Shown in pieces: positions 9,905-21,762 of a stretch of DNA of 64,000 bases. A program made the translations under genes and the position numbers. The stretch is from an uncultured Neisseriaceae bacterium (GTDB lineage: Bacteria > Pseudomonadota > Gammaproteobacteria > Burkholderiales > Neisseriaceae), in contig CAMLPN010000002.1 in the NCBI GenBank assembly GCA_946481965.1, positions 51,654-115,653 of the forward strand. The letters run 5' to 3'. The stretch's first letter is position 1. Each line of letters begins with the position of its first letter. The notes below the pieces were generated by a model that was not told the DNA's origin, did no database searches, and saw only the letters and a program-made list of their open reading frames with translations.

Positions 9905-10525
9905 ATGGGTGTTCGTTCTAAATCTTCCAGTGCTTGGCTCAACGAGCATGTTAATGATCATTATGTTCATTTAGCACAGAAAGAAGGCTACCGCGCACGT
10001 GCGGCTTACAAGTTGCTGGAAATTAATGATAAAGATCATTTAATTAAGCCTGGATCGGTGGTGGCTGATTTAGGCAGTGCACCAGGTAGCTGGTCGCAGG
10101 TTGCTGCTAAGCTGGCAGGTCTTCAAGGACAGGTATTTGCTTTGGATATTTTGCCAATGGAGCCGATAGAAGGGGTCAAGTTTATTCAGGGGGACTTTCG
10201 CGAAAATGAAGTGCTGGTTCAATTTGAAGGATTACTAGCTGAATGCGAATTAGATCTTGTAATTTGCGACATGGCACCCAATATGTCAGGAAATAATATA
10301 ACTGATCAGGCCAGAAGTTTTTATCTTGCTGAGCTTGGTTTGGAGTTTGCTCAAGCACATTTGAAACGCGGTGGTGACTTTTTGGTCAAAATATTTCAGG
10401 GCGTTGGTCAAATTGAGTTTCAACAGGCAATGAAGGATAATTTTGCTCAAGTGCTTGTCCGTAAACCTAAAGCTTCCCGAGATCGATCTAATGAAATTTA
10501 TTTATTGGGTCGTGGAAGGAAGTAA
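9905..10525 (+). CDS. rlmE: 23S rRNA (uridine-2'-O-)-methyltransferase RlmE/FtsJ
   Basis: 206 aa from ATG 9905; RSKSSSAWLNEHVNDHYVHLAQKEGYRARAAYKLLEI...VADLGSAPGSWSQVA...DLVICDMAPNMSG. Confidence 0.95.
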   Translation: MGVRSKSSSAWLNEHVNDHYVHLAQKEGYRARAAYKLLEINDKDHLIKPGSVVADLGSAPGSWSQVAAKLAGLQGQVFALDILPMEPIEGVKFIQGDFRENEVLVQFEGLLAECELDLVICDMAPNMSGNNITDQARSFYLAELGLEFAQAHLKRGGDFLVKIFQGVGQIEFQQAMKDNFAQVLVRKPKASRDRSNEIYLLGRGRK

Positions 10526-10603
10526 TGACAGATCAGTGTTGCTATGTGGTGTTGTACTGATTAACCTAGGTAAACAACAATTATTTAACCTCCTTAGGAG
10601 TTT

Positions 10604-12589
10604 GTGATAGTGCGGAATACCGTAAAAAATCTTTTGGGCTTGTTGGTGTTGGCTGTATTTTGTATGGCCGCATTCAATGCAGTTAGTACTAAAAAAGATA
10701 ACAAGCAAATTGAATATTCGCAGTTCATGCAGCAGGTAAACAAGGGTGAGATTACCAGTGTAAATGTTGAAGGTTCGCTGGTTAATGGCTTTCAGCTTGA
10801 AGGTAAGCGTAACGATAATTCTTCATTTATTGTGAATGCACCGACCCCACTTGAAGCTAATTTCATCAGTACTTTGCTGGCGAAAAATGTGCGTGTTAAT
10901 GTCATTCCTGAAAAGAAACCCAGCTTTCTGAGTAATTTGCTCGTCAGTATGTTGCCGTTATTACTGGTGGTAGGTGTATTTGTTTATTTTATGCGCTCAA
11001 TGCAAAGCGGTGGTAAAGGTGGTGCATTGTCTTTTGGCAAAAGTCGTGCTCGGTTGATGGATAAGGATAGTAATAAAATTACTTTTGCTGATGTAGCCGG
11101 TTGTGATGAAGCCAAAGAAGAAGTTCAGGAAATTGTAGAATATTTGCGTGCTCCGCAGCGTTATCAGTCTTTAGGCGGACGTGTGCCACGCGGGATTTTA
11201 TTGTGCGGTAATCCGGGTACCGGTAAAACATTGCTTGCTAAAGCGATTGCCGGCGAAGCTCAAGTACCCTTTTTCAGTATTTCCGGTTCTGATTTTCTAG
11301 AAATGTTTGTCGGCGTGGGTGCTGCCCGCGTACGTGACATGTTTGAACAAGCGCGGAAAAATGCTCCTTGTATCATTTTTATTGATGAGATTGATGCAGT
11401 AGGTCGCCAGCGTGGTGCTGGTCTTGGTGGTGGTAATGATGAGCGTGAACAGACTTTGAATCAGTTGCTGGTAGAAATGGACGGTTTTGAAAGCAATACT
11501 ACGGTAATTGTCATTGCGGCTACAAACCGTCCTGATGTTTTGGATCCGGCATTAATGCGTCCGGGTCGTTTTGACCGGCAAGTAGTTGTACCATTACCAG
11601 ATATCCGTGGTCGTGAACAAATTCTGAAAGTACATGCAGAAAAAATACCTTTGGATAAATCAGTAGATTTACCTGTGCTGGCACGTGGTACCCCTGGATT
11701 CTCTGGTGCTGATCTGGCTAATCTGGTAAATGAAGCCGCTTTGTTTGCTGGTCGTCGCAATAAGTCCAAAGTTGATATGGGTGACTTTGAAGATGCGAAA
11801 GACAAGATTTATATGGGACCAGAACGTCGTTCTATGGTCATGCATGAAGATGAGAAAAAAGCCACGGCTTACCATGAATCCGGGCATGCAGTTATTGCTG
11901 AGACTTTAGAATTTACTGATCCAGTACATAAAGTCACCATTATGCCGCGTGGTCGTGCTTTAGGTTTAACTTGGCAGTTGCCGGAGCGTGATCGTATCAG
12001 TATGTATCAGGATCAGATGCTCAACCAGATTTCAATCCTGTTTGGCGGACGCATTGCAGAACAATTGTTTATTGGTCGGGTATCTACTGGTGCTTCAAAT
12101 GATTTTGAACGGGCTACCCAGTTAGCTAGGGATATGGTGACTCGTTATGGTATGTCGGAAAAGATGGGACCGATGGTATATGGCGAAAATGAGAGTGAAG
12201 TATTCTTAGGTCGCTCTGTCACCCAATCAAAAAATATTTCTGAAAAAACTATGCAGGAAGTTGACGCAGAAGTTCGACGTATTATTGATGAGCAATATGC
12301 GGTTGCTTACAAAATTTTGGATGAAAACCGCGATAAGATGCATACTATGGCCAAAGCTCTGATTGAATGGGAAACCATTGAACGGGATCAGGTATTAGAA
12401 ATTATGGCGGGTAAGCAACCAAGTCCGCCAAAAGAGTATAATGATAATATTATTCAGGAAAATGCTATAGTAGAACCTTCTGGTGAAACAGAGGCTGAGG
12501 CTACTACCTCAAATGAGTCTGAGCAAAAGGGTTCAGCAGAAACTGACAAAGAAGAAAAGTCTGTTGATCAAGAAAAAGTACCGGAATAA
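10604..12589 (+). CDS. ftsH: ATP-dependent zinc metalloprotease FtsH
   Basis: 661 aa, GTG start (10604 or 10610); Walker [27 protein letters not shown] zinc motif. Confidence 0.96.
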   Translation: MIVRNTVKNLLGLLVLAVFCMAAFNAVSTKKDNKQIEYSQFMQQVNKGEITSVNVEGSLVNGFQLEGKRNDNSSFIVNAPTPLEANFISTLLAKNVRVNVIPEKKPSFLSNLLVSMLPLLLVVGVFVYFMRSMQSGGKGGALSFGKSRARLMDKDSNKITFADVAGCDEAKEEVQEIVEYLRAPQRYQSLGGRVPRGILLCGNPGTGKTLLAKAIAGEAQVPFFSISGSDFLEMFVGVGAARVRDMFEQARKNAPCIIFIDEIDAVGRQRGAGLGGGNDEREQTLNQLLVEMDGFESNTTVIVIAATNRPDVLDPALMRPGRFDRQVVVPLPDIRGREQILKVHAEKIPLDKSVDLPVLARGTPGFSGADLANLVNEAALFAGRRNKSKVDMGDFEDAKDKIYMGPERRSMVMHEDEKKATAYHESGHAVIAETLEFTDPVHKVTIMPRGRALGLTWQLPERDRISMYQDQMLNQISILFGGRIAEQLFIGRVSTGASNDFERATQLARDMVTRYGMSEKMGPMVYGENESEVFLGRSVTQSKNISEKTMQEVDAEVRRIIDEQYAVAYKILDENRDKMHTMAKALIEWETIERDQVLEIMAGKQPSPPKEYNDNIIQENAIVEPSGETEAEATTSNESEQKGSAETDKEEKSVDQEKVPE

Positions 12590-12601
12590 TGATTGATAGA
12601 T

Positions 12602-12630
12602 AAACGGTAGCCGATAGGCTACCGTTTTGT
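12602..12630 (+). terminator. Terminator after ftsH
   Basis: AAACGGTAGCC-gata-GGCTACCGTTTTG, 11-bp perfect stem. Confidence 0.8.
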
Positions 12631-12943
12631 TATTTGGCCAACTGTTTTTTTCAATTATTCTGTGGTAGCCGAAATTTATCCGGTTGTCACGGGTCAATAA
12701 TGAATTAATTTTTTAATCGACAGATAGCAGCTTGCTGATTTAATAAAAATAATATGTAGTTTATTTAGATTTCAGCGATTTACTAATCTTAACATCATAA
12801 TAACGAGTTAAGCTGGGAATTGTATTGTCAGTATGATCTCCGTGATAAATAAAAAGTTATAAAAAATGGGTAAACACTTAAATGATTGATGACAAAAGAC
12901 AAAAAACAAAGCTCGAAATAAATGAAATTGAATGGTAGTTTAA

Positions 12944-13822
12944 ATGATGAATAAAAATATTGCTTCTGAACAGTTATTTTGGCAATGTGGTCGTTTTCAG
13001 TTATCTTTGCAACAGCCTAAAATTATGGGGATTGTTAATCTGACGCCGGATTCATTTTCTGATGGTGGGCATTACAATCATTCTATAGTTGCTGCACTGA
13101 AGCATGCTGAACAATTGCTTTCAGATGGAGCTGATATTCTTGATATTGGCGGAGAAAGTACTCGCCCCGGCTCGGCTAATGTCTCAGCACAGGACGAATG
13201 GCGGCGAATCGAACCAGTTTTGCAGGAATTGGTGACATGGAATATACCAATTACAGTGGATACTCGTCGGGCATGGGTAATGCAACGCTTAATTGATCAG
13301 CAGTTAACGGATGGTATCAATGATATTCAGGCTCTGGAAGATGAAGATGCAGTAATGGTGCTGGCGAGTGTTGAAAAAATTGGTATTTGCCTGATGCATA
13401 TGCAGGGACAGCCTGAAACGATGCATTTACATCCTATTTATGAAGATGTGGTATCGGAAGTAGGACAATATTTACAGCAACGAGTGGCAGTTTGTGAACA
13501 AGCTGGTATAGACCGACGGCGTATTACTATTGATCCGGGCTTTGGTTTTGGAAAGACTCAACAGCACAATATCATGTTGATGCAGCACTTTCATGAGTGG
13601 CAAAGTCTGGCTGCCTGTCCAGCCTTGATTGGTATTTCACGTAAAAAAACTATTGGGACACTAACTAATGAAAAAGATCCAGAACAACGTGTTACAGGCA
13701 GTGTTGTAGCCGCAATAGCTGCAATAGCAAGAGGGGCTTCGATTGTGCGCGTACATGATGTACGTGCAACTAAGCAAGGTCTACAGGTATGGGCAGCCAT
13801 GGGCGGACAATTGTCAGTGTAA
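12944..13822 (+). CDS. folP: Dihydropteroate synthase
   Basis: IMGIVNLTPDSFSDGG, DIGGESTRPGS, DPGFGFGKT motifs. Confidence 0.95.
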   Translation: MMNKNIASEQLFWQCGRFQLSLQQPKIMGIVNLTPDSFSDGGHYNHSIVAALKHAEQLLSDGADILDIGGESTRPGSANVSAQDEWRRIEPVLQELVTWNIPITVDTRRAWVMQRLIDQQLTDGINDIQALEDEDAVMVLASVEKIGICLMHMQGQPETMHLHPIYEDVVSEVGQYLQQRVAVCEQAGIDRRRITIDPGFGFGKTQQHNIMLMQHFHEWQSLAACPALIGISRKKTIGTLTNEKDPEQRVTGSVVAAIAAIARGASIVRVHDVRATKQGLQVWAAMGGQLSV

Positions 13823-14241
13823 TTAAGCTTATTGTATCGAACAGAAAATGTTTAAATAATTGCATACACCAGTTATTTAGTCTTTTTGATTGTGGCAAAT
13901 AGTTTACTGGTTTTGAGAAATATTAGATATTTAGTTTTATTGATAGAACGCAGCTAAACAATAATGATAGGTTAAAGTGCTCTAATTAGTTATTGATAGT
14001 AATACAAGTATTCATTGTTATTATTTGTGCAGAATAATCATTTTTAATATTTAACAGGTTCTTGTTCTCGTAGGATAAAATACGCTGATCTAAGGTGGTT
14101 TCAGCGCGCATTAATGCAGTGTTTTGGATTGTAAAGCTGATCTTAAGTTCTTTGTGGTCAGATGAGGGTATTTTATTTACTGACTTACGTCGCTTAGCTG
14201 TTTTACAATGTCCACTTTGTCGCAACCAATTGGAGAGGATA

Positions 14242-15585
14242 ATGGTTAAAAAGTATTTCGGTACAGATGGTGTGCGTGGTGAAGTTGGAACATATCCTAT
14301 AACGCCTGAATTTGTGCTGAAACTGGCTTATGCTGCTGGACATGTGTTAGTGCAGCATGGCTTAGACCATCAGCCTACCGTATTGATTGGAAAAGATACT
14401 CGTATTTCTGGTTATATGTTAGAGGCAGCGATGGAGGCTGGTTTTACTGCTGCTGGAGTGAATGTTCTGCTAACAGGGCCTTTACCTACCCCCGGAGTAG
14501 CTTATCTCACCAGAGCATTACGATTGGATTGTGGCGTGATGATATCTGCTTCACATAATGCTTTTCATGATAACGGGATTAAATTTTTTGCTGAGGGCGG
14601 CGTTAAGCTTAGTGATGAATTGGAACTAGAAATAGAAGCAGAGTTGGATAGGCCAATGCAAACTGTTCCTTCGACACAGTTAGGACGAGCTCGACGGATT
14701 AATGGCGCAGTTGACCGATATATTGAATTCTGTAAATCTACTTTTCCGAATCATTTTCATTTGCGTGGTCTGAAACTGGTAGTTGATACTGCCAATGGTG
14801 CTGCCTATGCTGTGGCACCCAAGGTATTTCATGAGCTGGGAGCAGATGTGATCAGTATTGGTGATAAGCCAGATGGTTATAATATTAATCACAAAGTAGG
14901 GGCCACTTATATAAAATCTTTGCAGGCTGCCGTATTACAAAATGAAGCTGATTATGGCATTGCACTGGATGGCGACGGTGACCGGTTAATGATGGTCGAT
15001 AAGGTCGGCAAGGTTTATGATGGTGATGCGTTGATTTATATTATTGCGAAAGCACGTGCTCATGCGGGTACTTTGAGCGGTGGCGTTGTCGGTACTGTAA
15101 TGACAAATCTGGCTATGGAGCAGGCTTTTACACGCGCCAATATTGATTTTGTTCGTGCTAAAGTAGGTGACCGTTATGTGCTGGAGCAGCTGCATCAACG
15201 TAAATGGGAATTAGGTGGTGAAGCCTCTGGTCATATCGTTTGTCTGGATAAACATAATACCGGTGATGGAATTATCGCTGCATTGCAAGTATTGGCAGCT
15301 ATGCAGGTTTTGCAACAAGATTTAGCCGGTATTCTTGCCGATTGGCAACCATTTCCACAGACCATGATTAATGTCAAGATTAAAAAAGATCAGGACTGGG
15401 AAAGTATTGCCAGTCCGGTTGCAAAAGAAGTTATGGCTGAGTTAGGTGATAGTGGTCGGGTGGTGTTGCGACCTTCTGGTACTGAACCAGTTGTGCGGGT
15501 AATGGTAGAGGCACGGCAGGCAGAAGCAGCGCAGAATGCCGCTGAAAAAATTGCTAATGCGATTATGACCGGATTAGCCGGATAA
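14242..15585 (+). CDS. glmM: Phosphoglucosamine mutase
   Basis: 447 aa from ATG 14242; [39 protein letters not shown]. Confidence 0.95.
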   Translation: MVKKYFGTDGVRGEVGTYPITPEFVLKLAYAAGHVLVQHGLDHQPTVLIGKDTRISGYMLEAAMEAGFTAAGVNVLLTGPLPTPGVAYLTRALRLDCGVMISASHNAFHDNGIKFFAEGGVKLSDELELEIEAELDRPMQTVPSTQLGRARRINGAVDRYIEFCKSTFPNHFHLRGLKLVVDTANGAAYAVAPKVFHELGADVISIGDKPDGYNINHKVGATYIKSLQAAVLQNEADYGIALDGDGDRLMMVDKVGKVYDGDALIYIIAKARAHAGTLSGGVVGTVMTNLAMEQAFTRANIDFVRAKVGDRYVLEQLHQRKWELGGEASGHIVCLDKHNTGDGIIAALQVLAAMQVLQQDLAGILADWQPFPQTMINVKIKKDQDWESIASPVAKEVMAELGDSGRVVLRPSGTEPVVRVMVEARQAEAAQNAAEKIANAIMTGLAG

Positions 15586-15621
15586 TCTGTTGCTAAGAGA
15601 TAAGAGAAAGACGGGCATAAT

Positions 15622-16296
15622 ATGTTTGCTTTGTTAGAAGCTTTTTTTACTCAATATGGCTATGTGGCAGTTTTTTTTGTGTTGGTCATATGTGGTTTCG
15701 GAATACCCATTCCTGAAGATGTGACTTTGGTAGCAGGTGGTGTGATCGCCGGTTTGGGTCATGCTAATGCGCATATTATGTTTGCTGTTGGTATGGCAGG
15801 TGTGCTAACCGGTGATAGTCTGATGTTTGTTTTAGGTAGATTATACGGCGACCGCATTCTTAAGTTCAGGTTTGTGCAGCGACTATTAACACCACAGCGA
15901 TATGCGCAGGTACAGGATAAATTTAGTCGTTATGGTAATCGGGTTTTATTTATCGGTCGATTTTTGCCAGGATTACGTGCTCCGATATTTCTCACCGCAG
16001 GGATCAGTGGAAATGTTTCAGCGGTAAAGTTTTTTGTGATGGATACATTAGCTGCGTTGATATCAGTGCCGATATGGATCTATTTGGGGGAATACGGAGC
16101 AGAGAATGTTGACTGGCTAATGCATAAAGTTCATCAGTTCCAGGCTGGTTTGTATGTCGTTCTGGTTATTGTTGCTTTGATTATTTTTTATTATTGGCAA
16201 AAAAAACGCCAGCGCTCTCTATTTTTTAAGAATAAAATTGCTGAAATCCGTCAGGCTCGTTCTAATAAGATGAATAAAAAAGAAGATGCGGAATAG
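15622..16296 (+). CDS. DedA family (VTT domain) membrane protein
   Basis: 224 aa; FGIPIPEDVTLVAGG, FIGRFLPGLRAPIFLTAG motifs. Confidence 0.9.
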   Translation: MFALLEAFFTQYGYVAVFFVLVICGFGIPIPEDVTLVAGGVIAGLGHANAHIMFAVGMAGVLTGDSLMFVLGRLYGDRILKFRFVQRLLTPQRYAQVQDKFSRYGNRVLFIGRFLPGLRAPIFLTAGISGNVSAVKFFVMDTLAALISVPIWIYLGEYGAENVDWLMHKVHQFQAGLYVVLVIVALIIFYYWQKKRQRSLFFKNKIAEIRQARSNKMNKKEDAE

Positions 16297-16334
16297 TTAA
16301 ATCTTTAAACTCCAGATATATTTTAACTACTTAT

Positions 16335-16368
16335 AAAAAAGACAATTCTGAAAATTGTCTTTTTATTT
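16335..16368. terminator. Hairpin terminator between convergent dedA-like gene and plsY
   Basis: AAAAAGACAATT-ctga-AAATTGTCTTTTT. Confidence 0.75.
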
Positions 16369-16372
16369 GTCT

Positions 16373-16975
16373 TTATTTTGTGGCACCAATTTTACTCTCT
16401 TTACCGCTTAATAAGTTTTTAATATTACTTTTATGACGATATAGCACCAATAAATCAATGATAACTATTGCTATGATCCAATTGTGATGCTGTATAAACC
16501 ACCAAGCAACAAACGGACTAATTAAAGTAGCAATTAAAGCAGCCAGAGAAGAAACTTTAAAGCCAAAGGCCATAATAAGCCATACGGCAGCACAAATGAG
16601 TGCTGTAGGCCATGATAAAGCCAGTAAAACGCCCAGTGCAGTGGCTACGCCTTTACCACCCTTAAATTTAAAAAAAAGTGGCCACATATGTCCTACTAAA
16701 ACGGCCACAGCAACTATTGCAATGGTATTGTTATCTAGTTGCCATGTAAATTGGTAATAACTGGCCAGCCAGACTGCTAACCAACCTTTTAAAGCATCTC
16801 CCAATAGTGTTAATGCAGCTGCACTTTTACGCCCTGAGCGCAATACATTGGTGGCGCCGGGATTACCTGAGCCATAGCTATGCGGATCTGGCATGCCCAT
16901 ACAACGGGAGACAATGACAGCAAAAGACAGGGAACCAAGTAAATAGGCACCGATAATTGCTAAGTAGTTCGACAT
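16373..16975 (-). CDS. plsY: Glycerol-3-phosphate acyltransferase PlsY
   Basis: YLLGSLSFAVIVSR...DPHSYGSGNPGATNVLRSG...FKFKGGKGVAT. Confidence 0.94.
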   Translation of the reverse strand: MSNYLAIIGAYLLGSLSFAVIVSRCMGMPDPHSYGSGNPGATNVLRSGRKSAAALTLLGDALKGWLAVWLASYYQFTWQLDNNTIAIVAVAVLVGHMWPLFFKFKGGKGVATALGVLLALSWPTALICAAVWLIMAFGFKVSSLAALIATLISPFVAWWFIQHHNWIIAIVIIDLLVLYRHKSNIKNLLSGKESKIGATK

Positions 16976-17033
16976 AGAGCTGGATCTTTAGTCTACAATT
17001 TCAAAATTAACATTTTAACTGAGCAGGTGAGAC

Positions 17034-17393
17034 ATGGATACTATCTTTTTACATGGTCTGAAAGCTGAGACATTGATTGGTGTATATGAATGGGAGCGTC
17101 AGCAGCAGCAAAGTTTAATATTCGATATTGATATTGGTACTGATTTTCAAACCTCAGCACAGAGCGATGATATTGCCGATACCCTTCACTACGCGCAGGT
17201 GGCCGATGATCTGCGTACGGATTTGGCTACGCAGAAATTCTTGTTGCTGGAAGCGCTGGCTGAATATGTAGCGCAATTTATACTGAAGCGATATCAGGCC
17301 GAAGCAGTTAAAGTAAAAGTCGTCAAACCCGGTATTTTGCCGGCGGTTAACGAGGTAGGTGTGATGATTGAACGCTATCGCAAAAGCCAATAA
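17034..17393 (+). CDS. folB: Dihydroneopterin aldolase
   Basis: DTIFLHGLKAETLIGVYEWERQQQQSLIFDIDIGTDF...DTLHYAQVADDL...LLEALAEYVA. Confidence 0.93.
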   Translation: MDTIFLHGLKAETLIGVYEWERQQQQSLIFDIDIGTDFQTSAQSDDIADTLHYAQVADDLRTDLATQKFLLLEALAEYVAQFILKRYQAEAVKVKVVKPGILPAVNEVGVMIERYRKSQ

Positions 17394-17425
17394 ATACCAA
17401 CTGGACGAAATGGAGGGCTGGAAAG

Positions 17426-18043
17426 ATGAAACATCCGGTAATGACGGTTGCTCAAATGAAACATTGGGAAGCAGAACAAGATCGTCAAGGTTTCAGTTAT
17501 GCACGAATGATGGAAAATGCCGGCAGTCGAGCAGCTATGGATATGGTACGGCGATTTGCCCAACAGGAAGTGCTGATGCTGTGCGGTAAAGGTAATAATG
17601 CCGGTGACGGGCTGGTACTTGCACGGATATTAGCAGGCAAGGGTTGGCCTGTGAATGTGATGTGGTTACAAGGACAGCAACTATCAGTTTTGGCAGAGGC
17701 TAATCGTTTGCAATTGCCTTCAGAAATACAAATAGTGTCTGTAGATAAGCTGACTAACTGCTTATCTTCGGTAGGTATGGTGGTGGATGCTGTTTATGGA
17801 ACCGGGTTTCACAGCTCTTTATCACCACTTATCCAACAATGTTTTGCTGCTGTGGGCAAAAGCAAAAGTTATAAAATAGCACTGGATATGCCTAGTGGTG
17901 TTGGCGGTGATGGTGGAATCATTGCCGATGGTTGTTTTCAGGCACAATTAACCTATGTTTTTCAAGCATTAAAACCCGCACATTGTCTGCCAGAAGTACA
18001 GGCATTATGTGGAGAAATTAAGTGTATTGATTTACTGGATTAG
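17426..18043 (+). CDS. NAD(P)H-hydrate epimerase-like (YjeF N-terminal domain only)
   Basis: MTVAQMKHWEAEQDRQG..MMENAGSRAA..VLMLCGKGNNAGDGLVLARIL..DAVYGTGF..ALDMPSGV. Confidence 0.85.
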   Translation: MKHPVMTVAQMKHWEAEQDRQGFSYARMMENAGSRAAMDMVRRFAQQEVLMLCGKGNNAGDGLVLARILAGKGWPVNVMWLQGQQLSVLAEANRLQLPSEIQIVSVDKLTNCLSSVGMVVDAVYGTGFHSSLSPLIQQCFAAVGKSKSYKIALDMPSGVGGDGGIIADGCFQAQLTYVFQALKPAHCLPEVQALCGEIKCIDLLD

Positions 18044-18188
18044 TGAAGATAATGTTGATAAGTTAATCACAATGTAACTCAGCAAGCACGTGAGCACAGA
18101 TGTTTTTGAGTGTGAAAATGCTATGAAGTTGTATTAAATCATGAACTAATAGATTAGATAAGATTTTAACTATAAAATAATCAAAACA

Positions 18189-18968
18189 ATGAAACATTAT
18201 CATACGGAAAATTTAACGAAAATAAGCCATATAAATGTTCATAAAGATTTTATTGTGGTAAATGGAGTTTATTTTAAATAATCACATTATTACAAAAAAT
18301 GCGATATCAATTACAGAGCATTAATTATTTTATATGATAAAGAAAAAGATATTATTAATGACGAAATACAGCAAAATCCATCTATATACTCAAATATATT
18401 AACTGATGACGATATTATTGAAAAACTGATTTTATTTTTATCCATAAAACCCATGATATACCGAGCTTTAAGTACGGCAACACAACAGATTATTAGTAAG
18501 GCATGTGAAGTTAATCTGAATAATTTTGCCGTAGCATTTTTTTTATCGGAATCAGAAACACCAGAAAATCATTTAAAAGATGTTATTGGGAAGATGAAGT
18601 CAAGCTCCATTGATCAGTTTAAGAATACTATTATTGGTGAACAACAATTTGAATTAATAGAAAATATATGTTTAGAACTAGACCGATTTGATATATACAG
18701 GCAATTAAGGATAATGTATTACCTTATTAGTTCTTCATTTTATGAAGCTGATCATCGCTTTCCTATATGTATTGAACCATATTCAGATAGTTATACTGAA
18801 CAAAAATTGATTATGTTGTTAGAGGGTATTAACTCTAATGACCAAATTTATAGAAGAAAAAAATTTAGTTATGATGATAAATTAGTTATCGGAAAAGCTA
18901 TGCAAAAGTATCCTAACATATCATTAATGAACTATGATAATTTAAAAAATAGATTACTAGATATTTAA
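18189..18968 (+). pseudogene. Hypothetical protein gene interrupted by one in-frame TAA (intact 3' ORF 18453-18968)
   Basis: ATG 18189 opens MKHYHTENLTKISHINVHKDFIVVNGVYFK, TAA at 18279-18281, then the same frame stays open as SHYYKKCDINYRALIILYDKEKDIINDEIQ... into the listed 171-aa ORF ending 18968. Confidence 0.5.
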
Positions 18969-19570
18969 TTATTTGTAGGATTTTTATTCTAAATTAATGA
19001 AGGATATTGTTATTTTTGTATGATATTTGAAGCATCACTTATTGTCTATAATTAGTATTTATGTAAATATAATTTCTAATCTATTTCAAATTAATCAGCC
19101 ATGTCCAAATTTTTTAATTTTATAAAATTAGTTATGATGGCAGAGAGTTTTTATTTAGAATCCCCGATAATGGGATGAAGTTTGATAAAAACTGAGCTGA
19201 TATTTTATTTTTCAGCAAGGAAAATGCTGTGCAAATGACAGGAAAACACGGGTTTTAATAAATCAATATTTGACTGGATAGATGAAAATCATCATATATC
19301 TGATAAGGAAGTATAATATCTTTTAGATGGAATTAAATCATAATTGCAAATTAGGCGTTTAGATATCTTTATTCAAACGCATTATCAATAACTGTGCAAA
19401 TGATTTGTTATAAATAATCCAGATTGATAATTTTTAAAATAGATTAATTTTTATATTATACTTAGTTAATATAACTATTTTTGCTGCGTTTGTATTATCT
19501 GAATATCACATTGTCTTGGCTCTGATAGTGGAGATATTTTTGACTTACCTGACGGGGCTGCGAATCATGA

Positions 19571-19891
19571 TTGGTAATGGATATGGACAAATCAGAGTTT
19601 TCTCATGAGCAACTAGTTGAGATTAACCAGAGAGCTAATGAATTAGGTAAGGCTCTTGATCAATTTGCTCTAGATTTACGACATAAATATCATTTTTACC
19701 CTGATCTAACTGTTCATGCATGTGGAACAGCTTTAGGTAATATGATTAACATAAATATGCTTGTCTATCACCTGTGTCCTGAATTAGCACCACCATATTT
19801 ACATGGTACTGATTATTCCGTTGTTGTTGAAAGGATCAAACAAGAAAAACAAGAGTTTGATAATGAGATAGCGCGATATGAACAGAAATAA
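19571..19891 (+). CDS. Hypothetical protein, 106 aa, unknown family
   Basis: Balanced composition, followed directly by a strong terminator at 19914-19945; not recognised. Confidence 0.6.
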   Translation: MVMDMDKSEFSHEQLVEINQRANELGKALDQFALDLRHKYHFYPDLTVHACGTALGNMININMLVYHLCPELAPPYLHGTDYSVVVERIKQEKQEFDNEIARYEQK

Positions 19892-19913
19892 GCTGCAAAA
19901 TCTTTGTGAAATT

Positions 19914-19945
19914 AAAAAAAGCCCCAAACGAGGCTTTTTTTGTTT
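19914..19945 (+). terminator. Terminator after the 106-aa ORF
   Basis: AAAAAAAGCC-ccaaacga-GGCTTTTTTTG. Confidence 0.8.
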
Positions 19946-20193
19946 AGCTTACAGTCTATGACTTAATCACGCTTCAGCATGTACCATGAAATTTAATAGC
20001 TCGCTTATGATACAGACAGCTTGTAATTGTTCTAGCGCCCCTGTTTCAAGCCACGTTTTATCTTTGCCGGAAAGAGCAGGCAGCGACATAAGCACTATAA
20101 TTAATACCTTGCACACTAATATAATTAAAGCAGCTATTTCAAGATTTAATTATCTAGTTTATTAGTTTTAATCATTGTGCTAATCACAATTAA

Positions 20194-21579
20194 TTATAAT
20201 GTCCGCGAATAATGCGCTGCAGTTCGTTTCTGGCGCAAATAATAATCAAATATCATCGCAATGTTACGAATAAGCAGCCTTCCTTTCGGGGTAACATGTA
20301 ATTTATCTGTGCTCAGTTCCACTAAACCTAGTTGTGCCAGTTGTTTCAGATCAGTCATTTCAGCAGCAAAATAATGCTGGAATGGTTGTGGAAGTATAGT
20401 GGTGTAATCCAGATAATTTAGTTCAAAATGGCACATTAAATCTTGGATAACGCGCCGGCGTAATAAGTCATCTGCATTAAGTTGATAACCTCGCAGAACA
20501 GGCAGGCGGTTTTCATCTAGGGCTTGATAGTAGGCGTTTAATTCTTTTTCATTCTGGCTGTAAATATCGGCAATTTTGCCGATACTGGATACGCCGATAG
20601 CAATTAAATCGCAGTCGGCATGGGTTGAATATCCCTGAAAGTTACGTTGCAGGCGATTTTCTGCCAGTGCGATAGCCAGCTCATCTTCCGGTTTGGCGAA
20701 ATGATCCATACCAATAAATATATAACCGTTTTCCAACAGATAATGGATGGTATTTTGTAATATATCCAGTTTGGTCGTGCTATCGGGTACAGCGGTGGTA
20801 TCTATACGTCGTTGAGGTTTAAATAAATGTGGCAGATGTGCGTAGTGATACATAGCAATACGGTCAGGCTGTAAGTCCACTATATGCTGTAGTGTTTCCT
20901 GCATGGATGATTCGCTCTGGTGAGGAAGACCATAAATTAAATCCACGCTTATAGAATGAAAACCATTGTTACGCGCTGCTTCGATTACGGTTCGGGTTTC
21001 AGCCTCACTTTGGACGCGATTAACTGCTTTTTGGACGGTTGGATTAAAGTCCTGAATACCCACGCTCATACGGTTAAAACCCAGTTTCCCCAGAAAGGCG
21101 ACGGTTTGAGCAGAAACGTTGCGTGGATCTATTTCTATTGAGTATTCACCATCTATTGTGAGGGTGAAGTATTTACGGATTGTAGTAAAAATATGGTTTA
21201 GCTGCTCTGTATTGAGAAAGGTTGGTGTTCCTCCGCCGAAATGCAGTTGTGCAAGTTGAGGTTTACCTGTCCAGTGCTTTGCTAAAAGTGCCAGTTCTTT
21301 GTCTAAATATTGAATGTAACGATCTGCTCTGGTGGTGTCTTTGGTAATGATTTTATTACAACCACAGTAATAACAAATGGTATTGCAAAATGGGATATGC
21401 ACATATAATGATACTGGTTTGCTGCCAATATGCTGATGTAGCGTAGTCTGTAACTGATTGGCAGTAAATTCAGGGCAAAAACGGTCAGCAGTAGGGTAGG
21501 AGGTGTAACGCGGACCTAAGGAAGGCAATGATGCGATCAGAGCACGGTCAAATTCTATGGCATATCTAGGTGTTTTCAT
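20194..21579 (-). CDS. hemN: Oxygen-independent coproporphyrinogen III oxidase
   Basis: 461 aa; PRYTSYPTADRF, SLYVHIPFCNTICYYCGCNKI radical-SAM motif, HFGGGTPTFL. Confidence 0.95.
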   Translation of the reverse strand: MKTPRYAIEFDRALIASLPSLGPRYTSYPTADRFCPEFTANQLQTTLHQHIGSKPVSLYVHIPFCNTICYYCGCNKIITKDTTRADRYIQYLDKELALLAKHWTGKPQLAQLHFGGGTPTFLNTEQLNHIFTTIRKYFTLTIDGEYSIEIDPRNVSAQTVAFLGKLGFNRMSVGIQDFNPTVQKAVNRVQSEAETRTVIEAARNNGFHSISVDLIYGLPHQSESSMQETLQHIVDLQPDRIAMYHYAHLPHLFKPQRRIDTTAVPDSTTKLDILQNTIHYLLENGYIFIGMDHFAKPEDELAIALAENRLQRNFQGYSTHADCDLIAIGVSSIGKIADIYSQNEKELNAYYQALDENRLPVLRGYQLNADDLLRRRVIQDLMCHFELNYLDYTTILPQPFQHYFAAEMTDLKQLAQLGLVELSTDKLHVTPKGRLLIRNIAMIFDYYLRQKRTAAHYSRTL

Positions 21580-21762
21580 TGGGTGTTACAGATAATCTTT
21601 GATTGATTGAGGGTGTTTAAAAGTCAGAATAATAGTTATTTGTGTTAGAATAAACATTTGTAGCTTTTTGGCTGTAACCAGGAAAAAATACCTTCTATTA
21701 GATCAGGATTGAATAAAAATTTCAATCTATTCTGCTGAAGTTGGTCATTATACTATACATAT

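Noticed and set aside
11461-11887. Overlapping minus-strand ORFs (114 and 72 aa) inside ftsH
   Set aside because: Antisense to ftsH, no recognisable motifs; typical shadow ORFs.
13986-14225. 79-aa minus ORF in the folP-glmM spacer
   Set aside because: No motif or RBS support; overlaps the glmM leader; low-complexity composition.
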